DNA of 64,000 nucleotides from Gehongia tenuis (GTDB lineage Bacteria > Bacillota > Clostridia > Christensenellales > NSJ-53), in NCBI RefSeq assembly GCF_014384795.1, contig NZ_JACRSR010000005.1, forward strand, positions 1 through 64,000. Direction: 5' to 3'. The notes under the pieces were generated by a model, which was given only the letters and a program-made list of their open reading frames with translations, did not search any database and was not told where the DNA came from. A program made the position numbers and the translations under genes. Within the stretch, counting starts at the first letter, position 1. Each line of letters opens with the position of its first letter. This document shows, piece by piece, positions 13,801 to 23,178 of this stretch.

Positions 13801-14567
13801 TCGAAATCCACCTCCTTGAGGTCAAACACGGGGCCGTCCTTGCACACCCGCTTATAGGACCATCCGTCTCCGCTTTGAATTTTACAGCTGCATACAAGGC
13901 ATCCGCCGATGCCGCAGCCCATGCGCTCCTCCAAGGATACCTGGCAAGCCACATCGGGATATTTTTCCATCACCCGCTTGAAGGACCGCAGCATGGGCAC
14001 CGGTCCGCAGGAAAAAATGAGGTCGGGACGTTTCTTTTCCAGCAGCCGGTCCAACATATCGGTGATGTAGCCCTGCGCCCCGAAGCTTCCGTCCTCGGTT
14101 GCCACATAGAACGCGGCCTTATCATAGAGATCCACACCGTAGGCCACATCCAAGCTCCGAAAACCAAGAAAAACCGCCTTCACCTTGTCGCCCCAAGTGC
14201 GATAGGCCTCAAAAAGAGGCGCCGCACCGATGCCGCCGCCCATGAGCCAGATCTCCTTGGTTCCTTCCGGTACCCAGAAACCCCGGCCCAGAGGCATCAG
14301 CGTATCCACAGATTCACCGGACTTCATCCCGCTTAAGATCCGGGTTCCCTCGCCCTTGATCTGATAGATGAGACTCATCGTCCGCTGATCATGATCGTAG
14401 GCATGAACACTGATGGGCCGCCGCAGAATATGGCGGCCGTCGGGAATTCTCAGATGCGCGAACTGGCCGGGCAGAGCCCTTTCAAAGCCCTCATCCCGCA
14501 GAACCATCCTATAGATGTCCTGTGCGATCCGCTTGTTTTCTAAAATCTCAGCGCGGTATTCCTTCAA
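13797..14567 (-). CDS. pyrK: Dihydroorotate dehydrogenase B, electron transfer subunit
   Basis: A 256-residue FAD and [2Fe-2S] protein that takes electrons from PyrD to NAD. It has an FAD-binding barrel (RRPISVHAYD about residue 49), an NAD-binding core starting at WLMGGGIGAAPLF, and the C-terminal iron-sulphur cluster cysteines in ERMGCGIGGCLVCSCK followed by a fourth at YKRVCKDGP. The start is TTG 14567 after GGAGGG. It overlaps pyrD at one end and pyrF at the other by four bases each, consistent with tight coupling. Confidence 0.96.
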   Translation of the reverse strand: MKEYRAEILENKRIAQDIYRMVLRDEGFERALPGQFAHLRIPDGRHILRRPISVHAYDHDQRTMSLIYQIKGEGTRILSGMKSGESVDTLMPLGRGFWVPEGTKEIWLMGGGIGAAPLFEAYRTWGDKVKAVFLGFRSLDVAYGVDLYDKAAFYVATEDGSFGAQGYITDMLDRLLEKKRPDLIFSCGPVPMLRSFKRVMEKYPDVACQVSLEERMGCGIGGCLVCSCKIQSGDGWSYKRVCKDGPVFDLKEVDFE

Positions 14568-15478
14568 GACCGCTCCCTCCTTAAGGCTACAGCCTCGGCA
14601 AGATCCTCCCGCATGCGCTTCGCTTCCGCAAAAGCCGCCTCGTCGAAATCACCGCCATGCTTCTTGTACGCGCAAAGAAGGCTTCGCGAAGCGTTCACGA
14701 TGGCGCCCCGGCCGCTGCCGTCGAAGCAGCCGGCAAGCTCCTTGCCGCCACCGCCCTGAGCGCCGTAACCGGGCACCAGGAAAAAGACGGAAGGCAGAAG
14801 CCTCCGAAGCTCCGCACCCTGCTCGGGATAGGTGGCGCCCACCACCGCGCCCACATCGCTGTATCCATATTTGCCGATGAGTTCTTTCCCCCATTCGACC
14901 ACCAGCCTGCCTACCCGCTGGTAAATGCTCTCCCCTTCCACTACCAGATCCTGGAGCTGGCCGGAGGACGGATTGGAGGTTTTGACCAGGACAAAGATAC
15001 CTTTGTCCTGAGCCTTGCAGGCTTCCACAAAGGGCAGTACGCCGTCCGAACCCAGATAGGGATTGACGGTGAGATAATCGGCGTCGAAGGCCCTGGCGTT
15101 TTCCCCCGCCAGCGGCGTTTCGCCAAGGTAGGCGGCCGCATAGGCGGTGGCGGTCGCACCGATATCGTTGCGCTTGCCGTCCACCATCACAACAAAGCCC
15201 TTCTTCTTCGCATAGCCTATGGTCTCCGCAAAGGCCCTCAGTCCCTCAAGCCCATACATCTCATAATAGGCCAGCTGGATTTTTACCGCCGGTACCGTCC
15301 CGAAGAGGGCATCCATCAGCGCCTTGTTGTAGGCAATGATGCCATCGGCGGCGCCGGAGAAAGTGGTAAGATCGAATCCGGAAGCAAACTTCTCGGGGAA
15401 ATACTCGATGCGTGTGTCCAAACCCAGCACCGTGGGATTTTTTTTGGCCTCAATGGCCTCGATCAATCGATCAATCAT
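14564..15478 (-). CDS. pyrF: Orotidine 5'-phosphate decarboxylase (type 2)
   Basis: A 304-residue decarboxylase making UMP from OMP. Its length and the MVDGKRNDIGATATAYA catalytic stretch place it in the longer type 2 (PyrF/UMPS-like) group rather than the roughly 240-residue type. The catalytic Asp-Lys-Asp tetrad region is visible in VDGKRNDIG. LVPGYGAQGG near residue 225 binds phosphate. GAGGTG precedes ATG 15478, one base after the pyrC stop. Confidence 0.95.
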   Translation of the reverse strand: MIDRLIEAIEAKKNPTVLGLDTRIEYFPEKFASGFDLTTFSGAADGIIAYNKALMDALFGTVPAVKIQLAYYEMYGLEGLRAFAETIGYAKKKGFVVMVDGKRNDIGATATAYAAAYLGETPLAGENARAFDADYLTVNPYLGSDGVLPFVEACKAQDKGIFVLVKTSNPSSGQLQDLVVEGESIYQRVGRLVVEWGKELIGKYGYSDVGAVVGATYPEQGAELRRLLPSVFFLVPGYGAQGGGGKELAGCFDGSGRGAIVNASRSLLCAYKKHGGDFDEAAFAEAKRMREDLAEAVALRRERS

Positions 15479-15479
15479 T

Positions 15480-16772
15480 TCACACCTCGTTCAGCTTTCC
15501 ATCCCGCACCGCAAAGACACCGTTCACCAGCGTATGCACCGTCCTACCATAGACCTGCCGTCCATGGAAGGGATTGTTCTTGCCTTTGGATACGAAGGCA
15601 TTCACATCGATGGCATAGGGCGCGTCCACGTCCATGACCGCAATATCCGCCGGAGCACCGGGCTTCAGCGTGCCCTGCTCGAGTCCCAGAATCTCCGCCG
15701 GGCGCCCGGACATCACCTCCACCAGCCGGTCCAGCGTCAGCACGCCGCCTTTCACAAGCTCGGTGTAGGACAGCGCAAATGCCGTCTCAAAACCGCTGAT
15801 GCCGGAAGCCGCCAGGGCATACTCCACCCGCTTTTCATCGCTGTGATGGGGTGCATGATCGGTGGCGATGGCATCCAGCGTTCCATCAGCCAGCGCTGCC
15901 TTCAGCGCCGCCTGGTCCTCCGCCGTGCGCAGAGGCGGGTTGACCTTGGTGTTGGTATCGTAGCCGTCCAGGATATCCTCGGTGGCGGCAAGATAATGGG
16001 GCGCGGTCTCCGCCGTGACCCGCACACCCTTGTTCTTGTAGAGACGAATGAGCTCCACGCCGCCTTTCGTTGTCACATGGCACAGATGGATTCTCGCATT
16101 CAGATGTTCGGCCAGGATGAGATCCCGGGCCAGCATGGCCTCCTCCGCCGCGGCATTTTGCGCCTGCAGGCCGAGAAGCGTGGACATGAGCCCCTCATTC
16201 ACATAGCCGTCCGCCGCGATCTTCATGTCTTCGCAGTGTTCCATGATGAGCGCGTCAAAATCCTTGGCATATTCAAGAGCCAGCCGGATCTGACCGCCGC
16301 TGGCCACACCCCTGCCGTCATCGGAGAAAGCGACGGCGCCGGCTCTCAGCATATCCGCCATCTCCGTGAGTTCCTCTCCCTTCAGCCCCACGGTCACGGT
16401 GCCTACAGGATATACCCGCACCCTGCCTTCCCGCCGGGCCTTATCCAAAATATAGGTGATCACCGCCGCGTTGTCGGCAAAAGGCTTGGTGTTGCCCATG
16501 CAGACCACCGATGTAAAGCCGCCCATGGCTGCCGCCCGGGTGCCGCTTGCGATGTCCTCCTTGTACTCGTAACCAGGGTCCCGCAGGTGGCAGTGCATGT
16601 CAATGAGGCCGGGCATGACGATCTTCCCCGTCACATCCACCACTTCAGCGCCTTCCTCGGGAAGAATTTCACCAAGGCCCGCAATCCGGCCGTCCTCAAT
16701 AAGCACACTCATCTTGCCGTGAATGCCCTGGGCCGGGTCCACCAACGTTCCGTTTTTCAGCAGAATTTTCAA
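15480..16772 (-). CDS. pyrC: Dihydroorotase
   Basis: A 430-residue class I dihydroorotase of the amidohydrolase superfamily that cyclises carbamoyl aspartate. The metal-binding HxH is in GLIDMHCHLRDPGYEYKEDI (about residues 57-76), further His ligands are in ARIHLCHVTTKG, and the catalytic Asp is in IATDHAPHH. The start is TTG 16772 with GGGGAAGAGAT in front, overlapping the TGA of pyrB. It follows pyrB as in most Firmicutes. Confidence 0.96.
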   Translation of the reverse strand: MKILLKNGTLVDPAQGIHGKMSVLIEDGRIAGLGEILPEEGAEVVDVTGKIVMPGLIDMHCHLRDPGYEYKEDIASGTRAAAMGGFTSVVCMGNTKPFADNAAVITYILDKARREGRVRVYPVGTVTVGLKGEELTEMADMLRAGAVAFSDDGRGVASGGQIRLALEYAKDFDALIMEHCEDMKIAADGYVNEGLMSTLLGLQAQNAAAEEAMLARDLILAEHLNARIHLCHVTTKGGVELIRLYKNKGVRVTAETAPHYLAATEDILDGYDTNTKVNPPLRTAEDQAALKAALADGTLDAIATDHAPHHSDEKRVEYALAASGISGFETAFALSYTELVKGGVLTLDRLVEVMSGRPAEILGLEQGTLKPGAPADIAVMDVDAPYAIDVNAFVSKGKNNPFHGRQVYGRTVHTLVNGVFAVRDGKLNEV

Positions 16773-17704
16773 ATCTCTTCCCCCTTCCTGCGGGTCAGCA
16801 AGTATAGAAGCGCCATACGCACCGCCACACCGTTGGTGACCTGCTCAGCGATCACCGAATCATCGCTGTCGGCCACCGAGGAGGCAATTTCCACACCGCG
16901 GTTCATGGGACCGGGGTGCATGACCATGGCATGTTCCTTGGCCAGTTCCATTCGCTCCGGCGTGATACCATACACATCGTAATACTCGCGGAGGGATGGG
17001 ATGAGTCCCTTTTGCTGGCGCTCCTTCTGCATGCGAAGGCCCATCACCACATCGGCATCCTTCATGGCGTCCTCCACCTTTCGATGGACAACCGCACCCA
17101 GCTTTTTGAAATCCTCAGCGGGCAGCATGGTGGCCGGTCCCGCGAGATGAACCTCCGCTCCCAGGGTAGTGAGGCCGAACAGGTCGCTTCGCGCCACCCG
17201 GCTGTGGAGGATATCACCGATGATGGCTACCTTCAGTCCTTCGACCTTGCCCAGCTTCTCTTTCATGGAGAAGATGTCCAAAAGGCCCTGGGTGGGATGC
17301 TCGTTCATGCCGTCGCCGGCATTGATGATGGAGCTTCGCACGTGCCTCGCCACCAGGTGAGGCGCACCGGACATGGGATGCCGGATGATGATGACATCCG
17401 TTCCCATCTGATCCAGGGTAACTCCGGTATCGATCAGCGATTCGCCCTTCTGCACGCTGGAGGAGGATGCCGCCATATTGGCGGCGACCGCGCTCATGTA
17501 CTTGGAGGCCAGCTCAAAGGACATCCGGGTACGGGTGCTGTTCTCATAGAACAGTGTCACAATGGATTTGCCCTGGAGATGGGGCGTCTTCTTGTTGTTT
17601 TGTTTGAGGATGTATTTCATCAGTTCGGCCGTGTTGAGGATCGTCTCCATATCCTCCCGGGGCATACCCCTCAGGCCCAGCACATCCTTTTGACTCAGCG
17701 GCAT
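16769..17704 (-). CDS. pyrB: Aspartate carbamoyltransferase, catalytic chain
   Basis: A 311-residue enzyme condensing carbamoyl phosphate with aspartate. The carbamoyl-phosphate site STRTRMSFE (about residues 55-63), the HPMSGAPHLVARH loop, HPTQGLLD and the C-terminal MHPGPMNRGVEI are all in place. No pyrI regulatory chain is present, so it is probably the unregulated trimer. AAGGAGGTAAGCT precedes ATG 17704. A G/C-rich hairpin separates it from pyrP. Confidence 0.97.
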   Translation of the reverse strand: MPLSQKDVLGLRGMPREDMETILNTAELMKYILKQNNKKTPHLQGKSIVTLFYENSTRTRMSFELASKYMSAVAANMAASSSSVQKGESLIDTGVTLDQMGTDVIIIRHPMSGAPHLVARHVRSSIINAGDGMNEHPTQGLLDIFSMKEKLGKVEGLKVAIIGDILHSRVARSDLFGLTTLGAEVHLAGPATMLPAEDFKKLGAVVHRKVEDAMKDADVVMGLRMQKERQQKGLIPSLREYYDVYGITPERMELAKEHAMVMHPGPMNRGVEIASSVADSDDSVIAEQVTNGVAVRMALLYLLTRRKGEEI

Positions 17705-17740
17705 AGCTTACCTCCTTATCGGGTTATCCGGTTAAAGGAA

Positions 17741-17758
17741 AGCGGCCCGAAGGCCGCT
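17741..17758 (-). terminator. Hairpin between pyrP and pyrB
   Basis: On the minus strand AGCGGCC-TTCG-GGCCGCT is followed by TTCCTTT, an imperfect T-tract. It may lower or stabilise downstream transcript. I do not see a second PyrR box here. Confidence 0.5.
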
Positions 17759-17762
17759 CGTT

Positions 17763-19043
17763 CTAAATGTTGTCCGGCAGCACTTTGTTAAGGACAATAC
17801 CCACCAAAGCGGAAAGGGCGATGCCCGAAAGCTGCACGTTGGCGGTGATGTTGACAAAGGCCCCGCCCAGACCGATGACCAGCATGAGTGAGATGATGAT
17901 GAGGTTCCGGGACTTGGCAAAGTCGAGATCCGCCTCCGCCAGGGTCCGCATACCTACCGAAGCGATCATGCCGAACAGGATCATGGAAACGCCGCCCATG
18001 ACCACTGCGGGAATGGACTGCAGGAAGCCGCCCAGCTTGCCAAACACGCTCATCAGGATGGCGAATACCGCGGCCACCCGAAGGGTTCTCGGATCGTAGT
18101 TCTTGGTCACCGCGAGAACACCGGTGTTCTCTCCATAAGTGGTGTTGGCAGGGCCGCCCAGGAAACCAGCCACCATGGTGGCCAGGCCGTCCCCAAGAAG
18201 GGTGCGGTGCAGGCCGGGATCCTCCATGAAGTCCTTGCCCACCACAGCGCCGTTGGTGGTGATGTCCCCCATGTGCTCCATGAAGGTCACAATGGCCATG
18301 GGCGCAATGGTAAGAATGGCAAACCCATCAAACTTGGGCAGGAAGAAGGGTGGCAGGGCCAGAAAGCTCGCCTCCCGAATGGGCGTCGTGTCCACCATAT
18401 TGAACAGCAGCGCCACAACGTAACCCACAATGATGGAGAACAGAATGGGCACCAGCTTAAAGAATCCCTTACAGAAGACCGAGACGATGATCATGGTCAG
18501 GAGCACGGCGAGGGCCACGATCCAGCGGGCTCCCATCCCGGCTCCGCCGTCGCCGATGATGTTGGCGATGGCCGTGGGCGCCAGGGTGAGGCCGATAACA
18601 ATGATCATGGGACCGGTCACCACGGGCGGGAAAAAGCTCTTCACCCGGTTGACTCCGAACAGTTTGACCAAAAGTGCCAGCACCAGGTACACCGCACCGG
18701 CCACGATGACGCCGCCGGTCGCATAGGGCAGCGCCGCCTGATAGGCCGCCGCCGCCGTCTGGGCCGAATCAAAGGAACCGGGCAGGCCCGAATAGTGCCA
18801 GGCCACCGTTTGAATCACGGCGATGAATGCGAAGGAAGAGCCAAGGTATACGGGCACCTTCCGCTTGGTCACAAAGTGGAACAGCAGCGTTCCCACGCCG
18901 GCACAGAACAGCGCCACCAGCGTGTTCATTCCGGTGAGAGCCGGCACCAGCACCGTGGCGCCAAACATGGCGAACACGTGCTGCACGCCCAGCAGCAGGA
19001 CGCGGCCCCAGCCCTTGCGGTCGAGTTTTTGTGTCTCGGTCAT
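17763..19043 (-). CDS. pyrP: Uracil permease
   Basis: A 426-residue nucleobase:cation symporter of the NCS2 family with about 14 membrane segments. It begins MTETQKLDRKGWGRVLLLGVQHVFAMFGATVLVP, the classic QHxxAMFGATVLVP signature, and has the substrate-site EHMGDITTNGAVVGKDF near residue 255 and TTYGENTGVLAVTK near residue 295. It imports uracil for salvage. AAGAAGGAGGTTGG precedes ATG 19043. Its position second in a PyrR-attenuated operon links uptake to pyrimidine status. Confidence 0.95.
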   Translation of the reverse strand: MTETQKLDRKGWGRVLLLGVQHVFAMFGATVLVPALTGMNTLVALFCAGVGTLLFHFVTKRKVPVYLGSSFAFIAVIQTVAWHYSGLPGSFDSAQTAAAAYQAALPYATGGVIVAGAVYLVLALLVKLFGVNRVKSFFPPVVTGPMIIVIGLTLAPTAIANIIGDGGAGMGARWIVALAVLLTMIIVSVFCKGFFKLVPILFSIIVGYVVALLFNMVDTTPIREASFLALPPFFLPKFDGFAILTIAPMAIVTFMEHMGDITTNGAVVGKDFMEDPGLHRTLLGDGLATMVAGFLGGPANTTYGENTGVLAVTKNYDPRTLRVAAVFAILMSVFGKLGGFLQSIPAVVMGGVSMILFGMIASVGMRTLAEADLDFAKSRNLIIISLMLVIGLGGAFVNITANVQLSGIALSALVGIVLNKVLPDNI

Positions 19044-19064
19044 TTCTCCAACCTCCTTCTTTTT

Positions 19065-19700
<636 letters not shown>

Positions 19701-19732
19701 TTTAAAGGTTGCCGTTGTTCTTAATTGGCGTA

Positions 19733-19761
19733 AGTATATCACAGGCCCCATCCTTTGTCCA
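19733..19761 (-). promoter_or_regulatory. pyr operon promoter
   Basis: On the minus strand TGGACA (19761-19756), a 17-base spacer and TATACT (19738-19733). The leader would start near 19727 and be about 120 nt long. Confidence 0.7.
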
Positions 19762-19768
19762 TCCTTTT

Positions 19769-20692
19769 TCAGACAGGATACCCGCTTTTTTTGCGGAGTT
19801 TTTCCACCAGTTCCTGAAAGGCCTCGGGCGGGGCGGCCTCCAGTTCCATCGTCTCGTCCGTCCTTGGATGAACAAAACGAATCCGCCAGGCGTGAAGAGC
19901 CTGACCTTCCGCAATGCCGAGAGAACCCTTTGCCGGTCCATAGAGCTCATCCCCCACCACGGGATGGCCAAGCTTCGCCATATGCACCCGGATCTGATGG
20001 GTGCGTCCGGTCTCAAGCCTGCACTCGATCAGGGCAGCTGTCTGATAGCGCTCCAGAACACGGTAATGGGTCACCGCCTGTTTGCCGCCTTCCACCACAG
20101 CCATCCTCTTTCGATGAACGGGATGACGACCGATGGGTTCGTTCACCGTCCCGCCGTCCTCCCTGAAATTGCCGTAAACCACTGCCAGGTAGGTGCGGCC
20201 CAAGGTGTGACCCTTCAGCTGCTCCGCCAAAAAGCGGTGGGCACGGTCATTCTTGGCCACCACGAGAAGCCCGGATGTCTCCTTGTCCAGCCGGTGGACA
20301 ATGCCCGGACGGATCACGCCGTTGATACCGGACAGATGATCCATATGATGGAGAAGGGCGTTCACCAGCGTGCCCGTGAGGTTACCCGCGGCCGGATGGA
20401 CCACCATGCCGCAGGGCTTGTTGATCACCGCCAAATCCTCGTCTTCATAGACAATATCAAGGGGGATGTCCTCCGGCTCCAAGGAAAGTTCCACCGCCTC
20501 CGGCACGGAAAGCTCCACTGCGTCACCGGTCTTCAGTTTGGCGCCTGCCTTGGCCGTTCTGCCGTTTAAAAGAGCCTGACCGTCCTCCAAAAGCCGCTTC
20601 AAATAGGAGCGGGAAAGCCCATCCACCCGCTCCGTCAAATAGACGTCCAGCCGCACGCCTTCATATTCTTTTTCCACAAAAAAGCGATGCAC
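19769..20692 (-). CDS. rluD: RluA/RluD-family 23S rRNA pseudouridine synthase
   Basis: A 307-residue pseudouridine synthase. An N-terminal S4 domain (RLDVYLTERVDGLSRSYLKRLLEDGQALLNG) is followed by the RluA catalytic domain with the Asp in IVHRLDKETSGLLVVAKND and the C-terminal RTHQIRVHMAKLGHPVVGD. Family members make pseudouridines in helix 69 of 23S rRNA or similar sites, and the exact target is not readable here. The chosen start is GTG 20692 with AGGAG ten bases ahead. The frame runs much further upstream only as an antisense-like extension through lspA. It follows lspA by 16 bases, the usual lspA-rluD order. Confidence 0.93.
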   Translation of the reverse strand: MHRFFVEKEYEGVRLDVYLTERVDGLSRSYLKRLLEDGQALLNGRTAKAGAKLKTGDAVELSVPEAVELSLEPEDIPLDIVYEDEDLAVINKPCGMVVHPAAGNLTGTLVNALLHHMDHLSGINGVIRPGIVHRLDKETSGLLVVAKNDRAHRFLAEQLKGHTLGRTYLAVVYGNFREDGGTVNEPIGRHPVHRKRMAVVEGGKQAVTHYRVLERYQTAALIECRLETGRTHQIRVHMAKLGHPVVGDELYGPAKGSLGIAEGQALHAWRIRFVHPRTDETMELEAAPPEAFQELVEKLRKKSGYPV

Positions 20693-20708
20693 GTCGGCAT
20701 CGCTCCTA

Positions 20709-21284
20709 TCATGAATCAATCTTCTCCTCCCCACCGACCGGCGGCGCTTCCCCAGCTTTGGATTCGGCTCCGGTCCCATTCTCCCCCGCCGCGGCTTCCT
20801 GCTCCTCAGGCTTGTCCTTTGGCAGAGGCTTTTTGGCGTCCCATCCAAAAATGATGCATGCGCATAAAAGAATACCGCCGATGACCACAAACATATCCGC
20901 CACATTGAAGATCGCAAAATTGATGGCCTTAAAATAGAAGAAGTCCACCACATAGCCCTGGAACAACCTGTCGATAAAGTTGCCCAGCGCGCCGCCCACC
21001 AAAAAGGAGAGCGAAAGCATGAACAGCCTGGTGGTCCGCTTGCGGTTTTTAAAATAATAGACGATGATGACCGCCACAAAAATTATCGTGATCGCAAGAA
21101 AAAACGGGCGCGCACCCTCCATCAGACCAAAAGCCGCACCGTAGTTTTCCGTGTACGTGAGATGAAACACATTCTTCCACAGGGGCAGGTCCCCGAAGGG
21201 CAGGGGCATTAAATATTGAACCGCCAGATATTTGGTCAGCTGGTCCAGCCCCACAATCAGGGCTGCTATCAATAAAAAAGACAA
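20709..21284 (-). CDS. lspA: Lipoprotein signal peptidase (signal peptidase II)
   Basis: A 191-residue membrane aspartyl protease that cleaves prolipoprotein signal peptides. It has four membrane segments. The catalytic aspartates lie in GALGNFIDRLFQGYVVDFF and FAIFNVADMFVVIG. The C-terminal extension of about 35 residues (KKPLPKDKPEEQEAAAGENG...) is charged and longer than usual. TTG 21284 lies six bases after GGAGG and is preferred to the ATG at 21353, which falls in the upstream terminator. It would process the lipoproteins seen in this window (GerMN, GerC, both binding proteins). Confidence 0.93.
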   Translation of the reverse strand: MSFLLIAALIVGLDQLTKYLAVQYLMPLPFGDLPLWKNVFHLTYTENYGAAFGLMEGARPFFLAITIIFVAVIIVYYFKNRKRTTRLFMLSLSFLVGGALGNFIDRLFQGYVVDFFYFKAINFAIFNVADMFVVIGGILLCACIIFGWDAKKPLPKDKPEEQEAAAGENGTGAESKAGEAPPVGGEEKIDS

Positions 21285-21324
21285 TGTTTGCCTCCAAAAA
21301 AACCGTTGTAGACTCTTAACGTTT

Positions 21325-21330
21325 ATTATA
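21325..21330 (-). promoter_or_regulatory. -10 element of the lspA promoter
   Basis: TATAAT on the minus strand, about 40 bases before the TTG start of lspA. The -35 would fall in the T-rich terminator and is not recognisable. Confidence 0.45.
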
Positions 21331-21332
21331 GC

Positions 21333-21361
21333 AAAAAAAAAGCATGGAGTCATGCTTTTTT
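21333..21361 (-). terminator. Terminator downstream of the DUF5665 gene
   Basis: AAAAGCATG-GAGT-CATGCTTTT flanked by A and T runs. It ends the DUF5665 gene and separates it from lspA. Confidence 0.8.
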
Positions 21362-21692
21362 ACAGCTTGTTTTCAATGATATTCATGATATCGTTGATCA
21401 TATCGCCGATAAAAGGGATCTTTTCCCAGCCCACTTTCTGGAGCACATAGATGAGCAGGGCGCCCAGCAGGGAAAAACCCACAGCCATTCCCAGCCCCCG
21501 AGCCACGCCGCCAATAAAATTTTTCCAGAGCATTCGTTTGGGATCGGTAAGGTACGTCAAATATTCATCCACCTTCTCATGCTCCAAAGAGGCTGCCAGA
21601 CGGTGCATCTCCTCCCGCATCCAGGCGCGTTTCTTCTCTTCCCTTTGTTTTTTTCGATCCAACCGCTTCGTGCTCAAAGTCAAAACTCCCAT
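21360..21692 (-). CDS. DUF5665 membrane protein
   Basis: A 110-residue protein. The N-terminal 60 residues are charged and helical (KRLDRKKQREEKKRAWMREEMHRLAASLEHEKVDEYLTYLTDPKRMLWKNF). One membrane helix follows (GVARGLGMAVGFSLLGALLIYVL), then an amphipathic C-terminus (IPFIGDMINDIMNIIENKL). This matches the DUF5665 family, conserved in spore formers and of unknown function. A GGGGGGAATTTGA leader precedes ATG 21692. It lies between divIVA and lspA on the same strand, with terminators on both sides, so it is a single-gene unit. Confidence 0.8.
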   Translation of the reverse strand: MGVLTLSTKRLDRKKQREEKKRAWMREEMHRLAASLEHEKVDEYLTYLTDPKRMLWKNFIGGVARGLGMAVGFSLLGALLIYVLQKVGWEKIPFIGDMINDIMNIIENKL

Positions 21693-21775
21693 TCAAATTC
21701 CCCCCACATATCACTAATATGGCAGTTTTGCTTTCCAATTAACCCGAATTAAGAAAAGAGCGGAGGGATTCAAAA

Positions 21776-21805
21776 AAAGCGATGCCTTTTTAACGGCATC
21801 GCTTT
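21776..21805 (-). terminator. Terminator of the division-gene operon
   Basis: AAAGCGATGCC-TTTTTAAC-GGCATCGCTTT directly after divIVA, with A/T runs on both sides. Confidence 0.85.
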
Positions 21806-21809
21806 CATG

Positions 21810-22400
21810 TTATTCCTCTTCAGGCACTTCCAGATGGACCGGCTGTCCTGGCTCGCTGACGAAAGCTCCGGTGTCCACTTCTTCCTCCTTTGGAACGGGA
21901 AATTCATTCATCTGCTCCATCCGCTTTTGGCTCTGCTTCAGCGTCTCAAGCTGAAGTTCCAGCATATCCTTCATGCTCAGATGGTATCGGTAGAGCTTCT
22001 CCTCCAGGGAACGCTGGCGGCTTTCCATGGCTTCCAGCTCCCCATTGGCCTCCTCCATCATCCGCTGATGCTGGCTTTTGGCCTCCTCCACGATGTGCCT
22101 TGCTTCCGTTTCTGCCTCCTCCAGGATGCTCGCCGCCTTGCCGTGCGCCTTTTCCACCAATTCATCGGCGGCCCGCTGCGCAGTGACCAGCGTTTCCTTC
22201 AGGGTCGCCTCCATGGCCTTGAAGTATTCCATCTGCTCCATCATCGACGTAATGCGGTCCTTCATATCGGAATTATCCCGGTAAAGCTGTTCGAAGGTGG
22301 CCACCACTTCATCCAAGAAGCGGTCCACCTCCTCTTCCTGATAGCCCCGAAAGCTCCGGGAAAAGTCCTTGTTGTGGATATCCATGGGCGTCAACGCCAT
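21810..22400 (-). CDS. divIVA: DivIVA-family polar/septal scaffold
   Basis: A 196-residue DivIVA protein that binds negatively curved membrane and recruits partners at the division site and poles. The N-terminal lipid-binding domain is clear: MDIHNKDFSRSFRGYQEEEVDRFLDEV, with the exposed tip residues Ser-Phe-Arg at SFR. Long coiled coil follows (about residues 30-170), then a Pro/Glu-rich tail. I start at ATG 22400 because the upstream ATG at 22406 is only three bases from the GGGAG site. It is the last gene of the HlyD-yggS-sepF-yggT-ylmH operon. Confidence 0.93.
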   Translation of the reverse strand: MALTPMDIHNKDFSRSFRGYQEEEVDRFLDEVVATFEQLYRDNSDMKDRITSMMEQMEYFKAMEATLKETLVTAQRAADELVEKAHGKAASILEEAETEARHIVEEAKSQHQRMMEEANGELEAMESRQRSLEEKLYRYHLSMKDMLELQLETLKQSQKRMEQMNEFPVPKEEEVDTGAFVSEPGQPVHLEVPEEE

Positions 22401-22406
22401 ACTCAT

Positions 22407-23174
22407 TCACTCCCTTTTCCGATATCGGTCAATAACCACGCGCATACGGTCCTTTTTCGTCTCGCCGCAAACCTCATGGATGCGGATGCGGCCCCAGCCC
22501 CGGATGGACAGAAGGTCATCCTCCGTAAGGCGGATGTCGCTTCGATAAACCGGTTCATGATTGACCTTGATCTGTCCCGATGCAATCATGGCTGCAATCT
22601 TGCTGCGGGACGATTTGAGCGCAGCACTCAAAAGAGCATCCAGCCTGAGGGATGCCGCTGTGATAACCTGCTGGTCCAGCGCAGGCTCCTCCAAATTGAG
22701 CCCGTCAAGGGATAATGCCCGAACCCTCACCGAGGTCCGGCCCACCCGGTCCAGCTGGCCTTCCACATACTTTGCCATGTCGGGAAGCATAAACACCACC
22801 GCCCGCTCCTTCTCCACCGCGATATCCCCAAGGCTCTCCCGTACGATGCCAAGGCCCATGAGCGAGCCCAGAATATCCCGATGCCCGGCGCTGCCAAAAC
22901 GGCTGTTCCAAGAGATCTCCAGGGCCGCAAGGTAATCGGACGCATCGGTCTCGCCCTGGCGGGTCAGCACCATGATCTTCCGTTCCGCCCAAGGCACGCC
23001 GCCCTCCAAAGCTATATGAACATCATAGCCTTTTGCGGCGTTTTTCGCAAGGTTTTGTTGCAACGGATCCAAAAAACGAGTAGCCCAAGGCTTGCCGGTA
23101 CGGGCAACCCCTTGGGCTCTTGCTTCAATCTCCGCAACGAGAAATTTTTGTTTCTTATCCTCGCCGTTCATCAT
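22407..23174 (-). CDS. ylmH: YlmH-type S4-domain RNA-binding protein
   Basis: A 255-residue protein of the YlmH family. The C-terminal S4 domain (RLDALLSAALKSSRSKIAAMIASGQIKVNHEPV...LSIRGWGRIRI) binds rRNA, preceded by two alpha/beta subdomains including HRDILGSLMGLGIVRESLGDI. YlmH has been linked to rescue of obstructed 50S subunits, so it may work with RqcH of this window. The gene follows yggT by four bases and touches divIVA. The start codons ATG-ATG at 23174 lie after GAGATA. Confidence 0.92.
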   Translation of the reverse strand: MMNGEDKKQKFLVAEIEARAQGVARTGKPWATRFLDPLQQNLAKNAAKGYDVHIALEGGVPWAERKIMVLTRQGETDASDYLAALEISWNSRFGSAGHRDILGSLMGLGIVRESLGDIAVEKERAVVFMLPDMAKYVEGQLDRVGRTSVRVRALSLDGLNLEEPALDQQVITAASLRLDALLSAALKSSRSKIAAMIASGQIKVNHEPVYRSDIRLTEDDLLSIRGWGRIRIHEVCGETKKDRMRVVIDRYRKRE

Positions 23175-23178
23175 TATC

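Noticed and set aside
15336..16982. A 548-codon plus-strand open frame opposite pyrC
   Set aside because: This is a shadow of pyrC, whose metal-binding motifs and operon position are certain.
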